A stretch of 64,000 nucleotides of DNA from Bombyx mori (Eukaryota; Arthropoda; Insecta; Lepidoptera; Bombycidae), in NCBI RefSeq assembly GCF_030269925.1, contig NC_085107.1:5704001-5768000 (forward strand). Reading direction: 5' to 3'. A program made the position numbers and the translations under genes. The notes under the pieces are model-generated. The model was not told the origin of the DNA and searched no databases. It saw only the letters and a program-made list of their open reading frames with translations. Positions within the stretch are counted from its first letter, which is position 1. Each line of letters opens with the position of its first letter. This document shows, one piece after another, positions 9,976 to 24,900 of this stretch.

Positions 9976-12900
9976 CTAGGAATCGGGCTCGGAGGCTTGC
10001 ATCACCTCCTCGAAGGCTTGGTCGAGGCAGTGCTTCAGCTCAGCGTAGGACACGACCAGGACGCTTTGCTCGTCGCGAGACATCAGCTCCACCTTCATAA
10101 CCGATTCATTCGTTACTCATACGTGCAGTAGGTACAAGAGAGGAGAGAGAGAGAGGGGGGAGGAGAGAGAGAGAGAGGGGGGGAGGAGAGAGAGAGAGAG
10201 GGGGGGAGGAGAGAGAGAGAGAGGGGGGGAGGAGAGAGAGAGAGAAAACATACTTTATTGCACACCAAAACACAATTAACATCAAAAGACAGTCAACAAG
10301 CAGATACGTTCGTACAATAGGCGGCGGTATAAGCACTTTCTCGAATATGTGATTATAATGTTTTGATTGACAAAACGAAAATCTTGTATTTTGTAAAATA
10401 TCACGATAGATTACGAGTTAATTCTGTGTGCGTTTAGAATTTAATTTTACTTTATAAGAAACGTGGCTTAATATCATTTATTTCTTTTATTTTATTTTAT
10501 TACTAGCTTTAGCCCGCGACTCCGTCCGTGTGAAATAGTTACTTTGACATAACGCTAAATTTTACCCCCACTTCATTTACGTAGAAAGTGAAAATATTTT
10601 TGAATTATAGAATGTTAAGGAGCTATTTAAACTCCTATTTTGAAACATTCTTTATTGGTGCTCCACTTGTATTGGCCTTACCGTGATGTTATTATAGCCT
10701 ATAGCTTTCCTCAATAAATGGGTTATCTAACACTGAAATAATTTTTCAAATCGGACTGGTAGTTCCTGAGATTAGCGCTTTCAAACAAACAAACTCTTCA
10801 GCTTTATAATATTATTAGTATAGATTATATTTTTTTCGAGAATGAATTGACATTTCACATCACTATTGCAATATGTTAAAACGGCCATCATAGCGTGCCG
10901 ATAGAATCAGGGATAGGGATAATACCTTCGCAGCAGTTCCTCCGTCGAGCTGGTTCAGGCAGTGCGTTAGGTGCGCTTGGTCCAGCCAAGGACGGCCGTC
11001 AGTCGTCACTGAATGGAACAGATAATCACGGAACAGCTTCAGCATGTAGCGATCTCCGGTCTCCGACCAAGCAGGATCCAGATTCAATCTGTTAAGAGAC
11101 AATTTTCAAAACCTCGTTTTCTTCTACAATAGTCAATCTAGTATATACAGGGTGTTACAAAACTACCCATAAAGCCGAAAGGAGGTTAAATGGGGCCTTA
11201 TAACGAGTCCATTTACAATGTTTAAGAACCGTAGTAATGATGTATAAAATACACCCAAAAAATATATACATATTTTCAATGATGTGCAAACCCTATTACA
11301 GTAAAATTAAAGAGTAAACTACTACTACATTTCTACCTAATTCGCGGAACGATTTAAATTGCTATCTTCATGGCCTATGCATAGCATCATACTGTAATAC
11401 TCCGAGTTAGAAAGCATCGTTATTTAGCAAAAAATATTGAAAAAAACTCTAAACAGTTGTAGGATATTGATTAGACGCTTTAAAATTGACATCTTTTTTT
11501 TACTTGACTTTTTTTTGAAGCCAGTACTTGAGTATAATGACATCCTTGTATTGAGGTAGCAAACATTTATGAATGACAAATAGAAAAACTATTAAAGTAG
11601 ACAATTATTAGGTAAAATAGGTACGTAGGGCTTTCTGTTAAATAATCTGGTTCTACGACATGACAGCTTACTAGGGTTGACAAAACTTTTGGCTTTGATA
11701 ATTAATTATATTTTTAAGGGGTATTTTGTAACACGTTGTATATACTAATTGATTTATTAGTGTCCGTTATATCGTGATCTGATGTTTTTTATCAACTTAC
11801 TCTGGACGCTCGTTGACAATGCCAAGCTTGATTAATATGCGGAGGAGACGACCGTTATCTATCTCCTGGGACAGCTGATCTTCAAACGCATCAGCGCGTC
11901 TCTCCAGTGCCTCCACCTGTTTTGAAATTATCATTTCATATTGAGTAAGCCCCTCCCGATAATGCCACTCGGTTCATTTTGCCGCCAGGATGAATAAGAA
12001 AATTATTTCGAATTAATTAAAGTCTATGCGGGAATTGTACGCGCCGGAATTAAAGTTGACGTATCTATGAGCTGTAATAACTAAACCTATTGTAAAATTT
12101 ACATAATTTCTGCGTGATACGTAATTCGATAAGTTTGATAAGCACGTTATCTATTGAAAATCCAAATCAATACTTTTCAAAACAGATTTTTCGTAATAAT
12201 GAATTTATGAAATAATTAGGAATCCATAAAACTGCTAAATGCTAAATTTCAGATAGGTAGGTGAGTTACAACATGTCTCTTATTATGTAGGAATACGTCC
12301 TGTGTGTGTATATAATGCGCCCTGGGACGAGTGTGACGTACAACAAAGGTATTAGTCATCGATACATGCTGAAACATGAATGTAAAAACACAGAAAATCA
12401 ATACCGTTTTATTCATTTATTTAAACATAACATATCTGTATTAAAATATCGGTCACAATGTGTTTTATTTACTTATAACATTTCGTAAACAAGACGAAGA
12501 CAAAACTTGTGCGCAAACCGCGTGTCTTCATTTTCTACTGAGAATTGGACCCTAAGATGTGCAAACCGCAAATGAGTTGATACTTGCGAGATTCGGTGCT
12601 GCAGGAACATGCCGCGGATCTCATCAGACCATCACAACTACACTAGCTAAGCTCAGAAACAAAACAAAAACTTCCAGAATCTGAGGAGCACGATCGCAAG
12701 AGGAATAATAGACAATTTTACAATTTTGTTTTTTTAATTATTTTTTATCGCTTAGATGTGTGGACGAACTCACAGCCCACCTGGTGTTAAGAGGTTACTG
12801 AAGCCCATAGACATCTACAACGTAAATGTGCCACCCACCTTGAGATATAAGTTCTAAGGTCTCAAGTATAGTTACAACGGCTGCCCCACCCTTCAAACCG

Positions 12901-15900
12901 AAACGCATTACTGCTTCACCGCAGAAATAGGCGGGGCGGTGGTACCTACCCGTGCGGACTCACAAGAGGTCCTACCACCAGTGATTACACAAATTATAAT
13001 TTTGCGGGTTTGGTTTTTATTACACGATGTTATTAACAAATGTTATTTACAAAAACACAAAAACAGGCTTTCGAAGTTGATGGTGTTCAGGGTTCCCAGA
13101 TACTACATACACCAACCTCGGTAAGAACGCGCCTCTCAGTAGACTAGTTGGGGAATCAAACAATTTGCATAGCAAGCATTCTCTGGACGTTTTTGCTGGC
13201 ACTGTCGTCAGTTAGTTTTAGACGAGAACACTACAACCTTGCTAAATGAGCTTTTTCAATTAAGTAATAGCGTATTTGGTAGTAAATGTGTAATAATGTA
13301 ATGTCTTGTTGTAATGTTATATATAGTTTTTTTTTTATACAACAAACCGCTTTTTTTTATCAATGCATACCGTCGGTACCTATAATTGTGTTAGCATTTA
13401 GTGTGAAATCAATGTATATGATACTTGTAATGTTCTGTGCTGATGTATGTCATGTTGGTACCCAATAAATAAAATAAAATATAAAACTAATAAAATTAAG
13501 TTTCTTTTTTTTGTCCTACCTATGCTGATTGATAGCCTTGAGAGGCTATTTCAGCTTCACCCTAACGTATATAGGTGAGCTCACGGGGCTCAAACCGAAT
13601 TGTTGCTAACACTGGCCCTAGCAAGAACAGTGCTTCGCCGAATCTACCACCGGATCGGATCATGACCCACTGAGAAGATCTGGCGAGAAACTCAGTGGGC
13701 TGTGAAATTAAGGTCAATTGAATTATAATACAAACTTAACAAAAATAAGAAGCAAAAAGGACGATCTTACCTGAGTATAGAACCTAGCTCCGATCATAGG
13801 CATAAGGTCGATAACGGAACGACGCGCAGGCGAGGATGACAGCAGATACCTAAAGTTGCATAATAAAATATTATATTTTCGTAACGAAAAAAAAAAACCG
13901 AATCTTAATTAAATTCATTAAATCTAGGCTTTATAGATTAAGTAATTGAAAAACATTTCTATGCGCTTATATATTTTAAGCAACAATTTCCTAAGCATCT
14001 AATTCACAGTTACCGGAATAAATGCTGTAGAATTACGTTTATAAAGAGACATACACTAGAACCGTACCGTAACTTATCGATTGTTAATAATAAAAAAAAC
14101 AAATTCCATACAGAATTAGGTTCTTCAGATCCGCAGAGTAGGTCCTAGCGACGAGTTCCATGGACGCTGCGAGGTTGTCGCAATGTATGGTGCGACAGGC
14201 TAGAGCCAGTGCCAGCCGGCCCAAAGCGGTCAGATCGTCTTGCTGAGCCTATGCATTGACACGTACTTCGTTATATCTATACTAATATATTATAGATCTA
14301 CAATGGTTTTTACGGATATTCCGTTATAACTACTGAACCGTGCATCCGATTGACTTGAAACTTGGTATGTATGCAGAAAATACCCCATTTCATATATCCC
14401 ATATATGAAAATATTAAATATCTTCCGCCATTGTTTACTGCATAGCTTTTCAGGTTAATAAACATATTATTATATTGGAACAAATTCTTTAAAAGATTTT
14501 ATAGAGCAAACCTATTAGAGCAAATTTAAATTTCAATCATTTTCAACTTAGAAATCTAAACAAAACGATCAACGTAATTTAAAAAAACAACAACAAACAT
14601 TGCCTTAGGTCAAGAAAGTGACATTCAAACGTTCCGTAAACTCTTATGTTAAATTCATGTATTATCTATAAAATATCTACTCTTTTATAAGGGTGACATT
14701 GTTATAAATTTATTCAAAAGTTGTTCAAATCACAATGAATAAATTTTCAATGCACTAGTTCTTTGAAAATAGAATATTTTATGCAAAAACGCCATTACAC
14801 GATCTTTTGATATAGTGTTCTTGTTAGTAAAATAAAAGGTTGTATTTACAATCTCGTTAATGTTTTTAGAATTCATTTTAAAAAATTATAATAAAATAAA
14901 CAAGCATCGGATTTATAGAACACTTTCCCTGCTTATTTATCGAGGTTCTTGTATGTAATCGATATTTTTAATGTCTTACGTTATAAGATCAATAACTATT
15001 CGTTTCGTTTGATAGTGCACACTTAAATGGAACAATTATATGATTTAAAAAAAATTACTATCATAAATATTGAAATCGTCTTTATTTTATAGATATAACT
15101 AGCTGACCCGGCAAACGTTGTTTTGCCATAAATAAGTTTTTAGGGAATTACTAGGGTAGAAAAAAAAATGTAAGTGTGTAAGGATGTGGTAAATGAGTGA
15201 AAGAGGCATGTAGCGCCTTGAACGATGAGGGAATATAAAAATAACAAAACCTCATTTAACCACATAATCCATAATTATAACAACAATAAATTTGTCCAAA
15301 AAAATTAAAAATAAACGTTAAGGGTGGACAACCTTAATGAAAAATAGATAGTAGCCGATTCTCAGACCTACTGAACATGCATATGAAATTTCATAAAAAT
15401 CGGTCAAATCGTTTCAGAGGAGTATGGTAACTTAACGTTGTGACACGAGAATTTTATAATATATAAGATTAATATTTCTTTTCGTTTCGTTTGATAATAC
15501 ACAGTTAAATGGAATAAGTATATGATTTAAAGAAAATATGTACTTTAATAAATATCGAAATAGTTTTTATTTTGTACTTTTTACTGATGGTAGGACCTCT
15601 TGTTAGTCCGCGCGGGTAGGTACCACCATCCTACCTTTTTCTGCCGTGAAGCAGTAATGCGTTTCGGTTTGAAGGGTGAGACAGCTGTTGACTATACTGT
15701 AACTATACTGAGATCATAGAACTTATTTCTCAAGGTGGGTGGCGCATTTAAGATGTCTATGGACTCCAGTAACCACTTAACACCAGGTGGGCTGTGAGGT
15801 CGTCCGACCGTCTAAGCAATAAAAAAAAGAAAAAGATAATTGTGAATCGTATGAAATTATAATTTACCTGTACTACATCATTGGTGTTGCTGTGTAGAGC

Positions 15901-18900
15901 ATCAGCAGCACCGCACCATGCAATTCGGACTCGACATCCGTTCATGATCACCTTGGTCGGCTCCAGGCTCCTATATTATAAAATCGCAGACTATTGACAA
16001 AGTTTTACATGCGGCGCAAAAAAGACACTCTCGATTCACCAATAACCTTTTATAAAAAAAATAACGCCTAACTCCGATCTTGGTCAGTACATTCCAAACT
16101 TTACGGAGTTTCGTTGTTATTGATTTTTGTTCCGACACTAGATTTAATTTATTAAATTACTGAAACATTACATTGCAGATCGCAAACCTTGGTATGCACT
16201 TATTAATATTTCTCACAAACGAGTCGACTATTATCAAAGCTGGCAATGTGACTTTTGGACAATTATTCGTAAATCAGAAAAACGAATTATTGACTTTGTA
16301 TTCCATTGGCAGTCACAAAACTTTTCTGAACGACATCTTAGATAAATAACAGGTTAAGTTAATACTTTATTTAATGCAGGTTTTGAACCGTATTCTTTGA
16401 AGGAGACGATTATATTCAAATCAATCTGTATCGCCATATCAATAACATTTTTTTGTCCAAATGCACAGATTGCCACCTTTGATAATAGACGACTCAAATA
16501 CAATGCTGTTGAAGTTAAAGTTTCAAACCTGCAAATAGTTTGTGTAATGAATAAAAAACCAGGCTGACACAACGAGTTAGCGTCAGCGAAATCAGGATTA
16601 GTATCAAATTCGATTTATGAAGTCCATATAGATAGTAATTATTTTTACAATGTTCTTCTAGTGGACAATACTGTCGGCTTATGAAAAATAAACAAACAAT
16701 ATGTCTTTTTAAATCGGCAGTATTGACTCTTATTGGTCAAGGTCGCACATACAATTTTACTTTCAGATTGTTAATAACAATGTAAAATTAAACGTCACAA
16801 CAGTTCATTCTTTGTTTTTTTTCGTATGAACTCACTTACAAATAAATGTTTTTTTTTTTTTAAATTCAGTCCGTTTGCAATATTTTGAGAGATTTATTTA
16901 TGAGAAATGTACAATTACATTTTTGTTCAACTGCAATTTCTTTATTATGAATTTGTACAATGCCGTGAAAGATAATTTTTCATTATAATCTACTAAATAA
17001 AATAGTAATATAAGATGGCGTGTCAGTCTTCGAATTACTAAAACTGCTTTGAAAGTTTAAATTCGTGTGTATGTTGTAGTAAATTCCGTCTGTGTGTGTA
17101 CATGTACACTCAAATGCTGTCTCGAATTTCGATGAATAACACTTCAGTCGCCTGTGTGTGACAACAAAATCTGTGGAGTATTCAAAACTTCGAAATTTCT
17201 GAACACGCTTAAGTAGTTTTGAAGATATCTAAGACTCGCGAAAGCCGAAGAAAACATTACATTACGTAGTTTGTATTTAACTTAGTTCTAGCTACAAGAC
17301 TTAACCAAGCCGAGACTGGCATCCATTGATGTATTATTTTTTTTGATATATCAAGGCTGGCATCACGATCGTACGTAAGGATTCGCGAAACCATTATTGT
17401 TATATGCAATTATTAATAATGAAATTATTTCAGGTTGGTTATTTTACAATTTGACATTTACTATATAAGCAGTTTCAATTAATTAACTGAGATAAACTAA
17501 AATTGTTGCCTTCTTAATTTCACAAAAAGCTGGTTTACGTTGCGAATATATTTTAAATTTTTGTTCATGACACAATTCTCCCTTCCTGTTGGGGGTTGGT
17601 GCGCTTCTTATTTTAAGCCATAAAAATCAATTTACGAACATAAGATTTAAGTCTTTAATTAGTAAATTTATGTCTGAGCAGTGAGTGAACGCCGATAATT
17701 AACGCTCAACATTGCAAGTATTCGCATTAAGTCTACAATGAATTCGTACCTGCAGGCGAGTCCGGCTGTATGTATGGCGCGCAAGCCGGCCGTCAGTTGC
17801 ACGAGCAGACTCCACAACACAGCTTCCGGAAGCAAAGCACCGCATGCGACCGCACGGAGCATGGCATTTTTCTAACAAATCGAGTTTTTTTTATTGTACT
17901 TAATTTGATGCCATTATAGTCGAATATGCGTAAATTTAAATATAAAGGAGACAAAGAGAAACGGTGTTCCATGAAACAAGCTTCCACATAAGTATGACGT
18001 CGAAAGCGTAACAATAGGAATGTCGATGTTTTCAAAAACAATTATTCATATATAAACCTTCAATTAACGCAAAATAAATTAGCCAAAGCGGTCGACCCGA
18101 TCTCGTGTGATGTTGTGTTATATATAGATGTGGCCATTGACTTATATGTACACTTATGGACAAATTTAGAGGATTGAAAAAAAAGGTCTAATTATTGTTT
18201 GTACTGGCCACAAACATTAAAATTGTATTAAACTGTATTGTAATTGCATTAAACTGTATTAACAAATATAAATTAAAAAAGAACATGTTAATAGTAAGCC
18301 GAACTAAAAATAATATAACCCTTTTTTAACTTGCTTGATTCTGATCAGAATATTAGGTCAAAGTTATCAAATTATTGTACTGTCATCTGTCTATATCAAC
18401 AGTATAGATTTTCAAGTTCATCAAACGCCTTGAAGCTAGTGAAGGTCGCATCAAAATATTCTGTTAACTAAAGAGGTATAATAAATACATGTTAAGATCG
18501 CTCTAGACGGTAGGCCGCGTATGTTAGAATTGAGGCGACTAAAATCCCCCGTCTCTCACACACCCGCGTCTCAGCCTCGGATGAATTAGCTCAACAGAGT
18601 CAAGCGTAAGGCATGGGGACGCATTCCACGGAAGCTCATCTTTGCCCCACGGCCGTCCCCTCACTGGACGCCACAATGGTGGTCATCACAACCATTGGTA
18701 GTCCGGTCGGCTATACACGCCGCGCCTCCAATAATGCCTCTAACGCCCAAAACGCATCACTGGGCTAGAAACAGCGTGGACCAGAGAGTTCGATCATCCG
18801 TGACTCGGTTGCTCTTACTCAAAACATGTGTAGACATTTTACACGTCGTCTTATTGGGTAACCCAAATCGACATACGCTGGGAATCCGAAACATTTGGAC

Positions 18901-21900
18901 GGCCAGGATCGGAGCGAGTAACCTATCCTGACCTCCAATTTCAACGGCAGCGGTTTGGTGTGAACAGAGAACATCGCTTTTTCTCGCGTTCCGGGATATG
19001 CTTTTGCGAGATGGAAATACGTGTCAAGCTAAAACGCATTAAAAAAGAAAGTTTAGAGATTTTTTTCTTGATTTTAAATCCCAAACTTTATCTTGTTTTT
19101 ATAGATATTGGAGAGAATTGCGTTCTTTCATACCGCGAACAATTTTGCCCACCTATTGTTACATGTTTACTAGAGCCATTAGACAGGGTGTATGCCATAT
19201 GCACCTTGAGACATGACTTCGAAATCTCAATTGTATTGTATAACGACCGCCCTACCCTACAAACAGAAACCCAAAACAGTTTCGCTGCAAAAATAGATAG
19301 AAAAGTATCTACCAGAGTGCTTTCATATTGCGCTTTTATATTTTTGCCTTGACTGCGTTGTTTGCTGTCTTAACCGTGAAATATACAAATTAACTAAGAA
19401 TGCTAACAAGGCAAAAGACCACTCGCAAGTTATAAGAACCGTTACCATAAGTGAATCTGGACACACCTATAAACTTGTCGCCTAAACAGAAAAATGTAAC
19501 CAGAGATGATCAGTTCATCGGTATCAGAGCTTACATACCGTAACTTAACTTCTGCCGTAGTAAGAATGATGCTTTAAGAAATTCCAGGAATTCAGTGCGA
19601 ACAAAAACTATGAGAAGAAGTTTGAAATCGGCCTGAAGAAATTCACACTTGCGTGCCACAGGTTTCTAGCTACATAGCCTCGAGTATCCGGTAGTTAAGC
19701 TTTGCTCATATCACGAAGTTTGGAGTCAGGTTCTAGTCATAGATGAGTCAGATCTACCTGAAGCCAGATGACGAAAAGATTAGAGTAGGCTCGCTCTGGA
19801 GAGAAGTATGTTCGGTTAGACCGTAGGTGTCGGACACCTTCCAAAAATTTGAAGTAAATGGAAGGGTTTGGCAGCGCGGTCGCCCGAATTAAGCCCAATA
19901 ATAACGTAAGGGATAATTTTCGAAAAGAAAATCAACTGTAATCCCGCTAATTTAAGAGACCTTAGAAACGTATTATAGGCAGTATGGAAAGCAATCTCTT
20001 ATCAATTTACTATAATATTAAATGGTTCGCAAGGAGTCTAGAAGTTCGAACAGCTCGAGGGCGGCAACACTAAGTACTGATTATGTATGTATATATGTAT
20101 GTATGTAAGTACTGATTACCCAAGCTATATAAGCCGTTAGTTAAGCATTTATGAAAAAAAAAGATGAATTCATACAGTAAAACAAAGTGTACTTACTGTA
20201 TTACAAATAATCAAACACAAATTATTATAATAAAGTTAACTATCCTAATATCCATTATATTATGTTAAATGCACATTTTGCGTTCCTCTAAAGTTGTCCA
20301 CGAGTGTATATGTAGGTTTATATTGTCATTATTGCTGAGAGAGCAAGGAAATCACATCATTTATATTGAAATATTAATTATAAATAGATAGCAATGAACG
20401 TTTCTAGGCTGACAAGGATTTATTATTCAGAACGAGTATGAGAACTCTGCTTACCCAGTTTACTACTATTACTCCCCTCTCTAATTAATACATTGAGTAA
20501 AGGTTGATATCACAACCCTATTTTTGCAGAAAAGGATTGGAATTTGTATTTAGGTTTGAGTGGTTGGTATACGAGTATTATAAATCTTGTTATTTTAAGA
20601 TGAGAGCTTTTTCGTGGCGTTTTTAATGTTCGATGTATTTGACTTTTTTTTAGGTAGAACATTCTGTGGTACCTGATCTATTCGCCATACGGATATGTTC
20701 TTACTCACAAAAATCCAATTTTCAGTCACCGATGCATCAGGGGAAGGACTTTAGTATGTTAAGAATCAATGAGTAACAATCAATTATTTTGATCAGAAAA
20801 TCTTTCATTGCTAACTAATAGTTAATATACTAAAAGCATAGAAAACGAATTTCCCAAGAGAAAAAAAACGTGTGGCACTCGGGAACTGCCGCGGTAAAGC
20901 TATTGCATAGTATTTTTTATCAACTTATGCAATTATAATTAGATAATGATATTTTAATATTAAAACAATAATAAAACAAGACCACGCTATATTAAACATT
21001 AATAAAAGCAAAACATTAACTGTCCCCTTCACACTCATAACCTAGACCGCGCGAGAGAGAGATGGGCAGACTTTTCATGATGCGCATGCAGTGTGACGTC
21101 ACGCCACGCTCTTATTCACAAACACTACACAAGCGCAACGTCTGAATGTGTTGAACGCGAGCTACATAGTAGGCGTAGTGGGGTGACAGGTTATTTTCGT
21201 TACGAAATTTCTTGATTCAGTCGCCGCGCTTAAAGCCCGAGATAAAATCTATGCAATAGCTTAATAAATAATCATAACATCATTAACGCTACACAAACCT
21301 GATGGGTATACGGACGCGGTGCATCCGGGTCCGAAGAGAACGGATCATGATAAGCAGCTCCACCCTCGGCGGAGTTGTTTCCGTTTCCGGACAAATACTT
21401 GTTCATCAGAGTCACAGCGGCTGGATGATACTGGTACACCAGGACCAGTGCTATTGGATTGATATTTTCGAATAATTTCATAATTCGTCTTCCAATAACT
21501 ACGGTATTGGGATTTGGTCAATAAACATCCTAGATGTGTGGACGAGCTCACAGCCCACCTGGTGTTAACTGGTTACTGGAACCCATAGACATCTATAACG
21601 TAAATGCGCCACACACCTTGAGATATAAGTTCTGAGGTCTCAGCATAGTTACAACGACCCCACTCTTCTAACCGAAACGCATTACTGCTTCACGGCAGAA
21701 ATAGGCGGGGCGGTGGAACCTACCCGTGCGGACTCACAGGAGGTCCTACCACCAGTAAAAAGAAAAACAGACAGAAAACCTTGTTATTTGACTTATTGAT
21801 ATTGATTGTACTGTATCTATAGATAGCAACATCGAGGGGTTGTAATAGTTTCACCGAACGTATAGGCGAGCTCACAGGTCTCAGACTTAGACAATTTGCT

Positions 21901-24900
21901 AACAACCGAATCGGAATCGCGACCCACTGAGAAGATACGACGAGAAACTCAGTGGGCTGTGTCTGTGAGTTGCACTACGAAACCTTCATTGGATTCCACG
22001 GAATCTTGGTAAAAACTATTTAATGTATATCGAATTATTTGTCTAATTTTTTTTTGGTCTAAGCTACATGTCTTTCGTGTATGTAGATATATTCTAAATT
22101 TTAGTGGCTTATTAAGATTTGAGAGACTAAGGGCACATACTAATCATGTGAACATTGGACATTTATTTTAACATTATTGGACATTAATTATATAAAATTT
22201 ACTAGCAGTTAATTCGTCAGAACAATACTGTTTTAAAATGTAACGCAACTTGAAATATGTCACCTGAATACAGACTCATTTGCATGAAGTCACTCAGGAC
22301 AAAACATTTTCATTAAAAAAAAAACGATAATAAAACTGAAATTCAAAAGGCTTAAGATGCATAGCGGTCATTTTTGAATTTCAAAACAGCAGAACAATAA
22401 CCCGATAATGTGATTAACATGGGTTCAAATGGTTTTAAATTTTAAACGTAGTGATGGTGGAAAATTTTGTAACATTAATAAAGTGCTAGGTCTTCATGAA
22501 GACATTTCATTATAAGCTAAGGCAGGTATATAAAGTAAATCTGTGAAAAAAATTGTGAACCACACTTATCCCATATTAGTCGCCGCAAATAAATTCCTTT
22601 TGGATTAAGCATAAACCACAAGCGAGGGGTATTTTTTCTTTTAATTGATCGTTTGAATTTGTCGCCCACATTTACATTTAGGTAGGTATTATACGTAAAC
22701 ATTTTTTGTTTTTACAAGATAATGACAATGTGTGCATTTAAAACATTTGAAATTGTTTAAAATATTCGTCATAGTATTTTTCATTGTAAATATAGGGTGT
22801 CTCAAAAATTAACGCAAGATTTGAATTTGCCATTTGCACAAAGTTGGCAACCCTAAAAAACGGCAATTTGAAAGCTGACAGTTAAGGTTAGTTAATAAAA
22901 ATGGAACGTTGGAAACATAATTGGACCATACTTTTTGAAAAAGAATCTGTTCAAACAGCGACTGTTAATAGTGCTCGATATCGCGACATTATAACACAGT
23001 TCATTCTGCCTAAATTGGATGATGTTGAAGTAGCTATATGTGATTTCAACAAGACGGTGCCACATACCATGCAGCACTTGAAGTAATCCAATTACTATAT
23101 AAGCATAAGGCTTTTCCAGGTCGTGTAATCTCTCGTATTGGCCCCCTAGATCCTGTGATTTAACACCATTACATTTCTTTTGATGGGGAACGGTCGGTGC
23201 TCGATATCGCAACATGATAACACAGTTCATTCTGCCTAAATTGGATGTTGATGTGGCTAATATGTGGTTTCAACAAGACGGTGCCACATGCCATACAGCA
23301 CGTAAAACAATCCTATTGCTACATAAGCATAAGACCTTTCCAGGTCGTGTAATCTCTCGTTCCGGTGATCAGAATCGGTCCCCTAGATCGTGTGATTTAA
23401 CACCATTACATTTCTGTTTATGGGGCTATTTGTAATCATAGTTATAGGTGAACAAATCCACGACCACCCGTACATTAAAGGATAAGATTCAATGCTGCAT
23501 CAAAGAAATTCAACTACATTTTTGCATAATATGTAAGTGCATGCAAGACCATGGAGGCAATTTGCCCGATGTGTTATTCCATAAATAACCCTATCCTACG
23601 TATTTTATGATACAATAGAAAAATAACAATCAAAAGACTAAAAACTGTGTTTTCTATTTAATTCAAACCTTGCGTTAATTTTTTTATTATTTAAAAACGC
23701 CCTTTACTATGATTTGAAATATTAACGGAAGTAGATTTAATAAAAAAAAATGTAATTTCAGAGTTATAGTCCTTAGTGTTGTATTATATTGTGATCTTCC
23801 TACCAGCATAAGAGAACTTTTTTCGTCGTGAAAGCCTCCTGCTTTAATGTAATTTTAATTATAATGAATAAGAACTGTTATCATTAATATGATGATGATT
23901 ATTAATTAAAGCCCAAACCTTAATACATTAGATAAATATAAAAATAATAGATAATTATATTTTCATTATTTAAAATTATCTATTTAAAAAAAAACTGCCA
24001 ATATGTGCAGACAATGACTTGCACAAAATACTAATAACGCTATTAACTTACATATAGTAGTTAATTTAGCTGAGACCTGACTGTTAAAACGTTAAAATAC
24101 TAAATGTTTCGAAAAAAAGATGCATTTACATAAAAAAACATTTATATTAAAATAACAATGTAGACCGAGCAATGGATTATGCTTGGAAATGTAATCATTT
24201 TGTTTTAAGTTGCTAAATTTACTCACATATATCGTTAAAAGCCTTGGTGCTGAAATATTCTTCCAGACGCACAATGTTCGGGTGGTCGATCTGCTTCCAC
24301 ATTTCAAGACGCTTGGAGGCCGGCGACGTGTAAGAATGGAGCCTCCTTAGAGCCACATAATCACCGTTCTGACGGTTAGTAGCGCGGTACGATGTCGACA
24401 TCGAATGCGTCACGGCACCCTCCAGGGGTACCAGCTCGGCGTACATGTCCACGCTGTCCGGTATATCTGTTACACACAGAACTTACCGATCAACTAGACT
24501 TTTTGGCGGGAACGCAAGGAGTGAAGTTTTGTGATTTGTTTTATTTTGTCTATTTAGTGTTTATTCTGATTTAAATGTGTAACAGTGGTGGTTTATTAAC
24601 TGTTTAATATCTGTGAAAGTGCACAAATGTGGGAAAATTAAACAAAGGCGCTGGATGTAACTTCTCGGGATCCTTCAAAAAGTCCACTGAAAAAATCTCA
24701 GTAAATGACCACCATTATACTGAGATTATATTTCATCCCATATCATTACATTTAATTTCGTCCCAGTTGATTAATGTCGCAAATTAATCATCTTCATTTC
24801 ATTTCACTCCATATTATCATTTTTCATAAAAATAAGAATAATAAATTAAAATAAAATATGACTTAAAGGTCTTAGTTACTAGGTCAGAAAATCCCTTCAA

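Noticed and set aside
18960..19352. 130-codon plus-strand frame
   Set aside because: Its 3' part is a degraded reversed Bm1; no domain, no splice context.
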